A DNA stretch of 64,000 nt from Nostoc sp. PA-18-2419 (lineage in GTDB: Bacteria; Cyanobacteriota; Cyanobacteriia; Cyanobacteriales; Nostocaceae). The DNA lies in assembly GCF_005869855.1 (NCBI RefSeq), contig NZ_SZNH01000003.1, forward strand, positions 248,001 through 312,000, in the 5' to 3' direction. Positions 55,176 through 64,000 of the stretch are shown piece by piece. A program made the position numbers and the translations under genes. Every line of letters begins with the position of its first letter. Position 1 is the stretch's first letter. The notes under the pieces are model-generated. The model was not told the DNA's origin, made no database searches, and was given only the letters and a program-made list of their open reading frames with translations.

Positions 55176-57254
55176 GTGGCACGCACGATCCCGCTAGAGA
55201 AAGTACGCAACATCGGTATTGCGGCGCATATAGATGCGGGCAAAACAACAACAACAGAGAGAATATTATTTTACTCTGGGATAATTCATAAAATTGGCGA
55301 AGTTCATGAAGGAACTGCCGTCACAGACTGGATGGAGCAGGAGCGGGAGAGGGGAATTACTATTACTGCTGCTGCTATTAGTACCAGCTGGAAAGATCAT
55401 CAAATTAACATTATCGATACTCCGGGTCACGTAGACTTCACAATTGAAGTTGAACGTTCCATGCGCGTTTTGGATGGTGTAATCGCGGTATTTTGTTCTG
55501 TGGGCGGCGTGCAACCCCAGTCAGAGACAGTATGGCGACAAGCAGACCGTTATAAAGTGCCTCGGATCGCTTTCATCAATAAGATGGATCGTACAGGAGC
55601 GAACTTTTATAAAGTTCACGAGCAAATGCGTGATCGCCTGCGGGCAAACGCGATCGCCATTCAACTGCCAATTGGTAGTGAAAACGACTTCCAAGGGATT
55701 GTTGACCTTGTGAAACAGTGTGCGTATATTTACGCAAATGATCAAGGAACAGATATCAAACAAACCAGTATCCCAGAGGAATTACAAGCGCAAGTAGAAG
55801 AATACCGCACCAAGTTAGTAGAAGCTGTGGCAGAAACTGATGATAATCTGATGGCTAAGTACTTCGATGGTGAAGAACTTACAGCAGACGAAATCGCTGT
55901 TGCTCTGCGTAAAGGCACAATTGCTGGCACAATCGTACCAGTACTTTGTGGCTCAGCATTTAAAAACAAAGGCGTGCAGTTAATGCTGGATGCTGTCGTC
56001 GATTACCTGCCAGCACCAAGTGAAGTACCACCAATTCAAGGCATACTTCCCAATGGTGATACTGTTGAGCGGCGGGCTGATGACAACGAACCATTAGCGG
56101 CTTTGGCATTTAAGATTATGGCTGACCCCTATGGTCGCCTAACATTTGTTCGTGTTTATTCTGGTGTCCTGAAAAAGGGTAGCTACGTCCTCAACGCTAC
56201 TAAGAATAAAAAAGAACGGATTTCCCGCTTAGTTCTGATGAAGGCAGACGACCGCCAAGATGTGGATGAACTGCGAGCAGGTGATTTGGGAGCAGCGTTG
56301 GGATTGAAAGATACCTTGACAGGTGACACAATTTGTGACGATGCTTCGCCAGTAATTCTGGAATCCCTATTCATTCCTGAGCCTGTGATCTCGGTAGCGG
56401 TTGAACCCAAAACCAAGAATGACATGGATAAATTATCTAAGGCTCTGCAATCTCTCTCGGAAGAAGACCCTACCTTCCGTGTCAACGTCGATCCGGAAAC
56501 TAACCAAACTGTGATCGCAGGGATGGGAGAACTACACCTAGAAATTCTAGTAGACCGAATGTTACGAGAATTCAAGGTGGAAGCGAATGTTGGCGCACCA
56601 CAAGTAGCTTACCGAGAAACAATTCGGAAAGCTGTGAACAAAATTGAAGGCAAATTCATCCGCCAAAGTGGTGGTAAAGGTCAATACGGTCATGTTGTGA
56701 TCGATTTGGAGCCTGGAGAACCTGGTACTGGTTTTGAATTTGTTTCTAAAATTGTTGGCGGTAGTGTGCCTAAAGAATACATCGGCCCAGCAGAACAAGG
56801 AATGAAAGAAAGCTGCGAATCCGGTGTTCTGGCTGGATATCCGCTGATTGATGTTAAAGCGACGCTAATTGATGGGTCATACCACGATGTAGACTCTTCA
56901 GAAATGGCTTTCAAAATCGCTGGCTCAATGGCAATGAAAGAAGCTGTGCTTAAAGCTTCACCAGTACTATTAGAGCCTATGATGAAAGTTGAAGTGGAAG
57001 TTCCTGAAGACTTTATCGGGAACGTCATTGGCGACCTTATCTCCCGTCGGGGGCAGATTGAAAGCCAAAGCACTGAACAGGGACTCGCTAAGGTGGCATC
57101 CAAAGTTCCACTGGCAACTATGTTCGGCTACGCCACTGATATCCGGTCGAAGACCCAAGGTCGGGGTATCTTCACCATGGAGTTCAGCCATTACGAAGAG
57201 GTGCCTCGCAGCGTAGCTGAAACTATCATTGCAAAAAGCAAAGGGAACGCTTAA
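55176..57254 (+). CDS. fusA: elongation factor G
   Basis: [49 protein letters not shown], domain [17 protein letters not shown]. Confidence 0.99.
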   Translation: MARTIPLEKVRNIGIAAHIDAGKTTTTERILFYSGIIHKIGEVHEGTAVTDWMEQERERGITITAAAISTSWKDHQINIIDTPGHVDFTIEVERSMRVLDGVIAVFCSVGGVQPQSETVWRQADRYKVPRIAFINKMDRTGANFYKVHEQMRDRLRANAIAIQLPIGSENDFQGIVDLVKQCAYIYANDQGTDIKQTSIPEELQAQVEEYRTKLVEAVAETDDNLMAKYFDGEELTADEIAVALRKGTIAGTIVPVLCGSAFKNKGVQLMLDAVVDYLPAPSEVPPIQGILPNGDTVERRADDNEPLAALAFKIMADPYGRLTFVRVYSGVLKKGSYVLNATKNKKERISRLVLMKADDRQDVDELRAGDLGAALGLKDTLTGDTICDDASPVILESLFIPEPVISVAVEPKTKNDMDKLSKALQSLSEEDPTFRVNVDPETNQTVIAGMGELHLEILVDRMLREFKVEANVGAPQVAYRETIRKAVNKIEGKFIRQSGGKGQYGHVVIDLEPGEPGTGFEFVSKIVGGSVPKEYIGPAEQGMKESCESGVLAGYPLIDVKATLIDGSYHDVDSSEMAFKIAGSMAMKEAVLKASPVLLEPMMKVEVEVPEDFIGNVIGDLISRRGQIESQSTEQGLAKVASKVPLATMFGYATDIRSKTQGRGIFTMEFSHYEEVPRSVAETIIAKSKGNA

Positions 57255-57276
57255 TTAGAAAAGGAAACGAGGATTC

Positions 57277-58506
57277 ATGGCACGCGCAAAGTTTGAAAGG
57301 AATAAACCCCACATTAATATCGGTACAGTTGGCCACGTTGACCACGGTAAAACTACCCTGACAGCAGCCATCACCATGACCTTGGCTGCTATGGGTCAGG
57401 CTGTAGCTAAGGGCTACGACCAAATTGATAACGCACCAGAAGAAAAGGCACGTGGTATTACCATCAATACCGCTCACGTTGAGTATGAAACCGCAAGTCG
57501 GCACTATGCTCACGTGGACTGTCCAGGACACGCTGACTATGTTAAGAACATGATCACCGGTGCAGCCCAGATGGATGGTGGCATCCTTGTTGTTGCTGCT
57601 ACCGATGGACCTATGCCCCAAACCCGCGAACACATTCTGCTAGCAAAACAGGTTGGGGTTCCCAGTCTGGTTGTCTTCTTAAACAAAGAAGACTTGATGG
57701 ATGACCCAGAACTGCTAGAACTAGTGGAATTAGAACTGCGGGAACTGCTTTCTAGCTACGACTTCCCTGGTGATGATATCCCCATTATTAAGGGCTCTGG
57801 TCTGCAAGCCCTAGAGGCAATGACCAAGAATCCCAAGACCCAACGGGGTGAAAATCCTTGGGTAGACAAAATCTATGAACTGATGGATGCTGTAGATTCT
57901 TACATCCCCACCCCTGAACGGGATGTTGATAAGCCCTTCCTGATGGCTGTAGAAGACGTGTTCTCAATTACAGGTCGTGGTACTGTTGCCACAGGCCGGA
58001 TTGAGCGGGGTGTAGTTAAAGTGGGCGACAACGTTGAACTAGTGGGTATCAGAGATACTCGCGCCACCACTGTAACTGGGATTGAGATGTTTAAGAAGAG
58101 TCTCGACCAAGGTATGGCTGGGGATAACGCTGGCGTACTACTTCGGGGTATCCAGAAGGCTGATATTGAAAGGGGTATGGTAATCGCTAAACCTGGTTCG
58201 ATTACACCTCATACTCAATTTGAAGGTGAAGTATACGTCTTAACAGAAAAAGAAGGTGGTCGTAAGACTCCATTTTTTGCTGGCTACCGCCCCCAGTTCT
58301 ACGTGCGGACAACCGATGTGACCGGCACGATCAGAACTTTCACCTCCGATGATGGCAGCGAGGCAGAAATGGTGATGCCAGGCGATCGCATCAAGATGAC
58401 AGTAGAATTGATCAACGCGATCGCTATTGAACAAGGAATGCGCTTTGCTATTCGCGAAGGTGGTCGCACCATTGGTGCTGGTGTTGTCTCCAAAATTCTG
58501 AAATAG
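57277..58506 (+). CDS. tuf: elongation factor Tu
   Basis: [48 protein letters not shown]. Confidence 0.99.
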   Translation: MARAKFERNKPHINIGTVGHVDHGKTTLTAAITMTLAAMGQAVAKGYDQIDNAPEEKARGITINTAHVEYETASRHYAHVDCPGHADYVKNMITGAAQMDGGILVVAATDGPMPQTREHILLAKQVGVPSLVVFLNKEDLMDDPELLELVELELRELLSSYDFPGDDIPIIKGSGLQALEAMTKNPKTQRGENPWVDKIYELMDAVDSYIPTPERDVDKPFLMAVEDVFSITGRGTVATGRIERGVVKVGDNVELVGIRDTRATTVTGIEMFKKSLDQGMAGDNAGVLLRGIQKADIERGMVIAKPGSITPHTQFEGEVYVLTEKEGGRKTPFFAGYRPQFYVRTTDVTGTIRTFTSDDGSEAEMVMPGDRIKMTVELINAIAIEQGMRFAIREGGRTIGAGVVSKILK

Positions 58507-58524
58507 CACCTTTTTGCTCATAAC

Positions 58525-58563
58525 AAAGGAGCAGAGATGGTATGATGCCTCTCTGCTCCTTTC
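58525..58563 (+). terminator. strong hairpin between tuf and rpsJ
   Basis: AAAGGAGCAGAGA (58525-58537) / TCTCTGCTCCTTT (58550-58562), 13-bp perfect stem. Confidence 0.75.
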
Positions 58564-58670
58564 TATTCCTTTAATAAAAAGCAGTAGGGAAAAAAGATAC
58601 CAATATACATGCTGTCTCTCTTATCCCCACTCCCCACTCCCCCAATTACGCAGAACCTGGACAATTAAAG

Positions 58671-58988
58671 ATGGCAACTCTACAGCAGCAGAAAATTAGA
58701 ATTCGCTTACAAGCTTTTGACCGACGCTTATTAGATACATCTTGCGAGAAGATTGTAGATACAGCAAACCGCACTAATGCTACAGCTATAGGCCCAATTC
58801 CTTTACCAACAAAACGCCGAATCTACTGTGTGCTGCGATCGCCTCACGTAGATAAAGATTCACGGGAACACTTTGAAACCCGTACTCATCGGCGAATTAT
58901 TGACATTTACCAGCCATCTTCTAAAACCATTGATGCTTTGATGAAATTGGATCTACCATCGGGTGTAGATATTGAAGTAAAACTTTAA
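58671..58988 (+). CDS. rpsJ: 30S ribosomal protein S10
   Basis: [65 protein letters not shown]. Confidence 0.99.
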   Translation: MATLQQQKIRIRLQAFDRRLLDTSCEKIVDTANRTNATAIGPIPLPTKRRIYCVLRSPHVDKDSREHFETRTHRRIIDIYQPSSKTIDALMKLDLPSGVDIEVKL

Positions 58989-58990
58989 TT

Positions 58991-59050
58991 AGTCATTAGT
59001 CATTGGTCATTTGTCAATAAACAAAGGACAATGGATAAAAGACTAATGAC
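58991..59050. repeat. palindromic intergenic repeat with TAGTCAT heptamers, copy 1
   Basis: AGTCATTAGTCATTGGTCATTTGTCAATAAACAAAGGACAATGGATAAAAGACTAATGAC. Confidence 0.8.
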
Positions 59051-59071
59051 ATTAGTATGAATATTTACCTT

Positions 59072-59104
59072 GCCCTGAAGAAATATATCTCAGGGCTTTT
59101 TATT
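59072..59104 (+). terminator. rho-independent terminator-like hairpin downstream of rpsJ
   Basis: GCCCTGA (59072-59078) / TCAGGGC (59090-59096) followed by TTTTTATTT. Confidence 0.85.
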
Positions 59105-59194
59105 TAGCCGCAAAACAAATGATAGAATGTAGACATATTACGGGAAAAGCAGAGAAAAATAAATTTTAAAGATTAAGTTTATACCAAGGTAATA

Positions 59195-59845
59195 ATGACA
59201 TCATCTTCTAAAATTGCAGTTCGCGAACTACCTCTGTTCCCGTTACCCGAAGTAGTTCTGTTTCCTACCAGACCATTGCCCCTACACATCTTTGAATTTC
59301 GCTACCGAATCATGATGAACACGATTTTGGAGAGCGATCGCAGGTTCGGTGTTCTGATGTTCGATCCAGTTAAGGGTACGATTGCAAATACTGGGTGCTG
59401 CGCCGAAATCGTTCATCATCAACGGCTGCCAGACGACCGGATGAAAATGCTGACTTTGGGACAACAAAGATTTCGTGTATTAGAATACGTTCGTGAAAAG
59501 CCATACCGCGTTGGTTTAGTGGAGTGGATTGAAGATCACCCACCAACTAAAGATTTACGACCCTTATCTTCAGAGGTAGAACAACTTCTACGGGATGTTG
59601 TGCGTCTGTCAGCCAAATTAACCGAACAAAATATTGAGTTGCCAGAAGATTTGCCGGACCTGCCAATAGAGCTGTCTTATTGGGTAGCAAGTAACCTCTA
59701 TGGTGTTGCCGCAGAACAACAATTATTGTTAGAAATGCAAGATACTGCAACTCGTCTAGAGCGCGAAGCAGAAATTTTAACTTCTACTCGTAATCACTTG
59801 GCAGCCCGAGCTGTTCTGAAAGACACATTTAATCAGAAATTATAA
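59195..59845 (+). CDS. LON peptidase N-terminal (substrate-binding) domain protein
   Basis: VRELPLFPLPEVVLFPTRPLPLHIFEFRYRIMMNTILESDRRFGVLMFD. Confidence 0.92.
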   Translation: MTSSSKIAVRELPLFPLPEVVLFPTRPLPLHIFEFRYRIMMNTILESDRRFGVLMFDPVKGTIANTGCCAEIVHHQRLPDDRMKMLTLGQQRFRVLEYVREKPYRVGLVEWIEDHPPTKDLRPLSSEVEQLLRDVVRLSAKLTEQNIELPEDLPDLPIELSYWVASNLYGVAAEQQLLLEMQDTATRLEREAEILTSTRNHLAARAVLKDTFNQKL

Positions 59846-59859
59846 GTAGTTATTAGTTA

Positions 59860-59932
59860 TTAGTCATTAGTCACTAGTCATTGGTTATTTGTCAATAAGC
59901 AAAGGACAAATGAAAACTGATGAATGACTAAA
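59860..59932. repeat. palindromic intergenic repeat with TAGTCAT heptamers, copy 2
   Basis: TTAGTCATTAGTCACTAGTCATTGGTTATTTGTCAATAAGCAAAGGACAAATG..GATGAATGACTAA; similar to copy 1. Confidence 0.8.
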
Positions 59933-60800
59933 TAGCGCTTACTGGTAAAACATTGTAGGTGCCCAAAATTCTTAAAATCTCTGTATGGCTAGTTAATTCT
60001 GTTAAAGCAGATTGCATTTGTGTTTCATTAGCGTCTGCTTCTATATCAATAAAAAACAAATATTCGCCTAGCGATCGCTTCGTTGGACGAGATTCAATCC
60101 GGCTGAGGTTAATTCCTAACTCAGCAAAGATTTGTAAAGGTTTGACTAATGCTCCTGGGATGTTGGCAGGTACGCTAAAAGCTAGGGACGTGTGACTAGC
60201 ACCTGGTTTCGACTTCTCAGACCCAGCGTTTACTTCTTGGTGACTTACTACCCAAAAACGAGTACAGTTTTCTGGATAGTCATTAATCCCACTGGCAAGT
60301 ATGGGCAGATTGTAGAGTTGAGATGCTCTACTAGAAGCGATAGTTGCTGTTGTTGGCTCTTGTTCCAATCGTTGTAGAGCTTCGGTTGTAGAATTATTGG
60401 CAATAATCTGTACTCTTGGAAGAAATCGCTCTAACCAAACCTGACATTGTGCTAAAGCTTGGGGATGAGAGTAAATAGTTTCAATGCTATCTAAGCTAGT
60501 CGCACAAGAAATTAAATTATGGACAATGGGTAATACCAAGGCCAACTGAATTTGCAACCCGTCCAATAGCCATACTGTATCCAGTGTCATGGTCACACTC
60601 CCTTCAATAGAATTTTCCACTGGCACAACAGCCAACTGGGCTTGACCTTTAGCAACGGCGTGCAGTGATTGGGAGATGCTGGGATAGGGGCATAACATAG
60701 CTTCAACTCCTCTACTTTTGCCCAGCCAGTTGATATAAAAAACAGCTGCTTGTTCTGTGTAAGTGCCGGGTGGTCCTAAATGTGCAATCAATATAGTCAT
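59928..60800 (-). CDS. pheA: prephenate dehydratase
   Basis: IAHLGPPGTYTEQAAVFYI, LAVVPVENSIEGSVTMTLD, ACT-domain ESRPTKRSLGEYLFFIDIEA. Confidence 0.94.
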   Translation of the reverse strand: MTILIAHLGPPGTYTEQAAVFYINWLGKSRGVEAMLCPYPSISQSLHAVAKGQAQLAVVPVENSIEGSVTMTLDTVWLLDGLQIQLALVLPIVHNLISCATSLDSIETIYSHPQALAQCQVWLERFLPRVQIIANNSTTEALQRLEQEPTTATIASSRASQLYNLPILASGINDYPENCTRFWVVSHQEVNAGSEKSKPGASHTSLAFSVPANIPGALVKPLQIFAELGINLSRIESRPTKRSLGEYLFFIDIEADANETQMQSALTELTSHTEILRILGTYNVLPVSAI

Positions 60801-61292
60801 GCCTTTAACCTTGAGTTGATAGTTTTACTGGGATTAGTGATTAAAAGAATTTATAGAAAAAATTATATATATACAAATAAGTTGAATTAGGAGTTGAATT
60901 AAATAAGAGATCTATAGTAGTCCTCCATCAATCAGATTTTGTATAACTTTTTCTAAATCCTTTAAAGATTGAAGATAAATTGTATTATTTTGTAATTTTT
61001 AATGCACATTTGTCTTTTATTGTCAATCATTTCTAATCCAGGCTTTCTTAGTAATGAGCGTACCAACTTTTTGCTTATGATGTATACCTCATAAGCAATT
61101 ATAATTTGGCTGGTATACTAAAGCACAAAATACTGAGTACTGACTATAAAGCTGGTTCCTCAAGAGCTTTGAGCAATTAATTCTCTCCTAATATATATGA
61201 CTAAAGCTATAAATAAACTTTCTACTTTTGTGTAATTAGATTTAATTTATTAAAAAATCTTAAAATTAAGAAACAAATACTTTTATTCGCTC

Positions 61293-61880
61293 ATGGCTAT
61301 CCGGTTTACTGCCTCCCAATCGGTTGAAATCGCTGTTCCCCAGGAGTCTATTCCGATTCAACACTATTTGCGTCAGCCTCAACGTCTGGTTAAGGCTTTG
61401 GTTGATAATAGCCGAATTCAGCAACTTTCTGAAGACGTATTTCGCTTGAAAATGCGTCCGCTAAATTTTATGTCAGTGAGTATTCAACCGACTGTAGACA
61501 TGAGAGTTTGGGCTGAATCAAATGGCATAATTTGTTTGCGATCACTACGCTGTGAAATCCTGGGTTTCGAGTTTATTAATCAGCGTTTTGCTCTCAATTT
61601 AAAAGGATATTTATCTCCCAAACAGCTAAGCACCGACACTCGCTTGCAAGGAAGAGCTGATTTAGAAGTACAGGTGGATCTGCCACCGCCATTTTCCCTA
61701 ACTCCAAAGCCAATTTTAGAGGCTGCTGGCAATGGTTTGCTCAAAAGTGTACTCTTAACAATCAAGCAACGCTTATTACATCAACTTTTAGCAGATTATC
61801 ACTACTGGGTGATATCACAAATGAAGGATGAAGGACTTGAGGGTGAGAGTACTGAATTACCAATGTTAAATCCTAAGTAA
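61293..61880 (+). CDS. DUF1997 family protein
   Basis: IQHYLRQPQRLVKALVDNSRIQQLSEDVFRLKMRPLNFMSVSIQPTVDMRVW..; cyanobacterial/plastid DUF1997 pattern. Confidence 0.8.
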   Translation: MAIRFTASQSVEIAVPQESIPIQHYLRQPQRLVKALVDNSRIQQLSEDVFRLKMRPLNFMSVSIQPTVDMRVWAESNGIICLRSLRCEILGFEFINQRFALNLKGYLSPKQLSTDTRLQGRADLEVQVDLPPPFSLTPKPILEAAGNGLLKSVLLTIKQRLLHQLLADYHYWVISQMKDEGLEGESTELPMLNPK

Positions 61881-61888
61881 TTATTCAA

Positions 61889-62566
61889 TCACTTACCATC
61901 AACCATTTTGATTTGACAAGGACGAAAAGACTTGCGATGTAGGGGCGAAGGACCGTACTGTTGCAGAGCTAACAAGTGGTGCTGACTACCATAACCCTTG
62001 TTACACTCCAAGTTATACATCGGGTATTTTGATGCTAGACGCATTATTAAATCGTCACGCCAAACTTTGGCGACAATACTAGCAGAGGCAATAGCAAGCG
62101 ATCGCTCGTCTCCTTTAACTATTGTTTGTTGGGGCAGTAACAAGTTTTTGATTGACTGATTGCCATCAACTAAGCAAAGTGTAGGCTGTAGCTTTAACTT
62201 CAGTACAGCCCGCTTCATTGCTAACAGCGTCGCTTGCAAAATATTTATCTTGTCAATTTCTGCACTGGGGGCAAACCCAATTTTCCAATCTACAGCTAGC
62301 CCACAAATTTGCTGCGCTAGCTGAGTTCTTCTTGGACTAGATAACTTTTTACTGTCTTGAATTTTAGCTGCCATTAGTTTTGGCAAAGCATGATCTGGGA
62401 GTATCACCGCAGCCGCTACCACAGGCCCAAATAAAGCGCCTCGTCCTACTTCATCCACACCTGCAATTAGTCCTGGAATCCCTAATAAGGTAGAAAACTC
62501 CAGCCAACTGGATTTTTCTATAGGTGTTGGCGAACGAATGGGAGCTGTTTGCTGTGTTTCTACCAT
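61889..62566 (-). CDS. rnhB: ribonuclease HII
   Basis: LIAGVDEVGRGALFGPVVAAAVIL, IQDSKKLSSPRR, SIVAKVWRD. Confidence 0.95.
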   Translation of the reverse strand: MVETQQTAPIRSPTPIEKSSWLEFSTLLGIPGLIAGVDEVGRGALFGPVVAAAVILPDHALPKLMAAKIQDSKKLSSPRRTQLAQQICGLAVDWKIGFAPSAEIDKINILQATLLAMKRAVLKLKLQPTLCLVDGNQSIKNLLLPQQTIVKGDERSLAIASASIVAKVWRDDLIMRLASKYPMYNLECNKGYGSQHHLLALQQYGPSPLHRKSFRPCQIKMVDGK

Positions 62567-62574
62567 AAGGTAAA

Positions 62575-63999
62575 TTAATTGTCTTCGAGCGCGGAGGAAC
62601 GACGGCGGCGCCGACGGTTGGCAGTAGTAGTGCTATTAGCATCACTTTCATCTACGTTCGTCAAGCCTTCTGAAGGAGTATCAGTAAACCCTGATAGTTC
62701 AGTTGCCTCTTGAGCTGTCTCTTGAATTAATGATTTTTGTTCTGGCTCAATAACCTTTGGTATCGGTATTCTATTGGGTGTAAGTTCAGATGTTGCTCTT
62801 TGAACAGTAGTTGATTCTAGAGCTGATTGGGTTGGTGTTGTTGATAGTTGACCAGGCTGAATTACATTAATAATCACAGACTTAGGATTCTTAACTTCTT
62901 GCTCCAATTTCACCAAAGGAGAGATTCCCATTAAGGCAAACATATCCTGTTCCTGGAGCGTCATTTCTACAGTTCTAATTTCCGGTGGTTCTACCACTGG
63001 TTTGACTGGCTCTGCCTTGGTAATTTTAGTGCGCTCTATTCTTTCACTCCAACCTGGTTTACCAAGGGTAGGTAAGGGAATTTCTGGTGTTACTCCTAGT
63101 TCTGGTTCAACATCAAGGTCTAAGTCTGGCTCGTTGACAAAAGCTAATGGATTAGTACCAGTCCGGGCTTCATCTTTGCCGTTTAATCCATTGATACTAC
63201 CAATCCGACTGCGGCGAGTGCGGGTACGACGTTTATTATCATTAAGTTCTTGATAACTAGGATGATTGATTAGATTGAGATTACTCAATTCCGAGTCGGC
63301 ATCGAATGATTCCCCAAATCCATCATAGGTTTCTCGTGGTTCTGGGATGCGCGCCGATGGCTGACGTGATTCTCTATGAGGTAAAGGAGATACAAAACGC
63401 TCGCGCTCTGGTATTTCTGCTAGTGTGGGCAATCGGTTTTCGATTTCTCCAGGCAGACGCACAGTATGCCCTAGACCACCACAGGTAGGACAAGTTTCAC
63501 CAAACAATTCGTAAATATTTTGACCCTGACGCTTGCGAGTCAGTTCTACTAAACCCAGTTCAGTTAGTTGAGCAATCTGGGGACGAGCTTTGTCTGCTTT
63601 GAGTGCTTTATTAAAGTGTTCGAGAACTTGCAGTTGATCGCGTCGTGATTCCATATCAATAAAATCAACCACAATGACTCCAGCGATATTTCGCAGACGT
63701 AACTGGCGAGCAATTTCTGTTGCAGCTTCGCAGTTTGTCCACAACACTGTTTCTCTAGCTGTTGCCGATCGCGTGAACGAACCTGAGTTAACATCAATTA
63801 CTGTTAATGCCTCAGTTGGCTGAATGATGATATAACCTCCAGAAGGTAGGTCTACCCTTGGTTTTAGGGCTTCTCGAATAGCGGCATTGATCCGGAAATA
63901 CTCTAAAATTGGCGAGCGATCGCGATGATGGTCAATTAACAATCCTTGAGGTGTTTGACCTCCACTCCAATTCTGCAAGTACTGTTTAACTCGCTTCAA
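62575..63999 (-). CDS. rne: ribonuclease E/G, 5' end beyond the window
   Basis: SGGYIIIQPTEALTVIDVNSGSFT, NIAGVIVVDFIDMESRRDQLQV, CPTCGGLG zinc-link; C-terminal [13 protein letters not shown] tail. Reaches the window edge. Confidence 0.93.
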   Translation of the reverse strand: MKRVKQYLQNWSGGQTPQGLLIDHHRDRSPILEYFRINAAIREALKPRVDLPSGGYIIIQPTEALTVIDVNSGSFTRSATARETVLWTNCEAATEIARQLRLRNIAGVIVVDFIDMESRRDQLQVLEHFNKALKADKARPQIAQLTELGLVELTRKRQGQNIYELFGETCPTCGGLGHTVRLPGEIENRLPTLAEIPERERFVSPLPHRESRQPSARIPEPRETYDGFGESFDADSELSNLNLINHPSYQELNDNKRRTRTRRSRIGSINGLNGKDEARTGTNPLAFVNEPDLDLDVEPELGVTPEIPLPTLGKPGWSERIERTKITKAEPVKPVVEPPEIRTVEMTLQEQDMFALMGISPLVKLEQEVKNPKSVIINVIQPGQLSTTPTQSALESTTVQRATSELTPNRIPIPKVIEPEQKSLIQETAQEATELSGFTDTPSEGLTNVDESDANSTTTANRRRRRRSSALEDN

Positions 64000-64000
64000 A

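Noticed and set aside
55266-57633. Many long antisense ORFs over fusA and tuf
   Set aside because: Expected shadow ORFs opposite highly biased housekeeping genes.
58990-59050. Possible CRISPR-like or tRNA-like palindrome
   Set aside because: Only heptamer tandem/inverted repeats; no regularly spaced unique spacers and no cloverleaf.
1-64000. Very frequent GCGATCGC octamers
   Set aside because: HIP1 sites are a general property of many cyanobacterial genomes, not a local signal.

Overview
The window looks like chromosomal DNA from a filamentous (Nostocales-type) cyanobacterium. Supporting signs are abundant GCGATCGC (HIP1) octamers, heptameric intergenic repeats, pcyA, a CyanoP/PsbP-like gene, a devBCA-like exporter and ferredoxin-GOGAT. 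Most of the window is housekeeping: dapB, maf, pcyA, ribD, uvrC, pyrF, tyrS, a class A PBP, lepB, glsF, the str operon rpsL-rpsG-fusA-tuf-rpsJ, pheA, rnhB and a 5'-truncated rne. Accessory content: two paralogous Ser/Thr kinases flanking an FHA-FHA-ABC transporter; a devBCA-like operon; a Uma2-family protein; a PEP-CTERM-type protein; a complete IS5-family insertion sequence with two overlapping ORFs, terminal inverted repeats and a probable TAA target duplication; and a DUF29-family gene interrupted by exactly two in-frame amber codons. I saw no CRISPR array, prophage, tRNA/rRNA or obvious new defence system. The best second-look items are the kinase/FHA-transporter module, the two-TAG DUF29 gene, dispersed repeats that appear to have entered coding sequences (an aminotransferase, glsF, a signal peptide, the pheA stop codon), inverted-repeat elements between genes (including inside the str operon), and orphan terminator-like hairpins that could mark small RNAs. 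All family calls come from reading the translated sequence; no searches were run.
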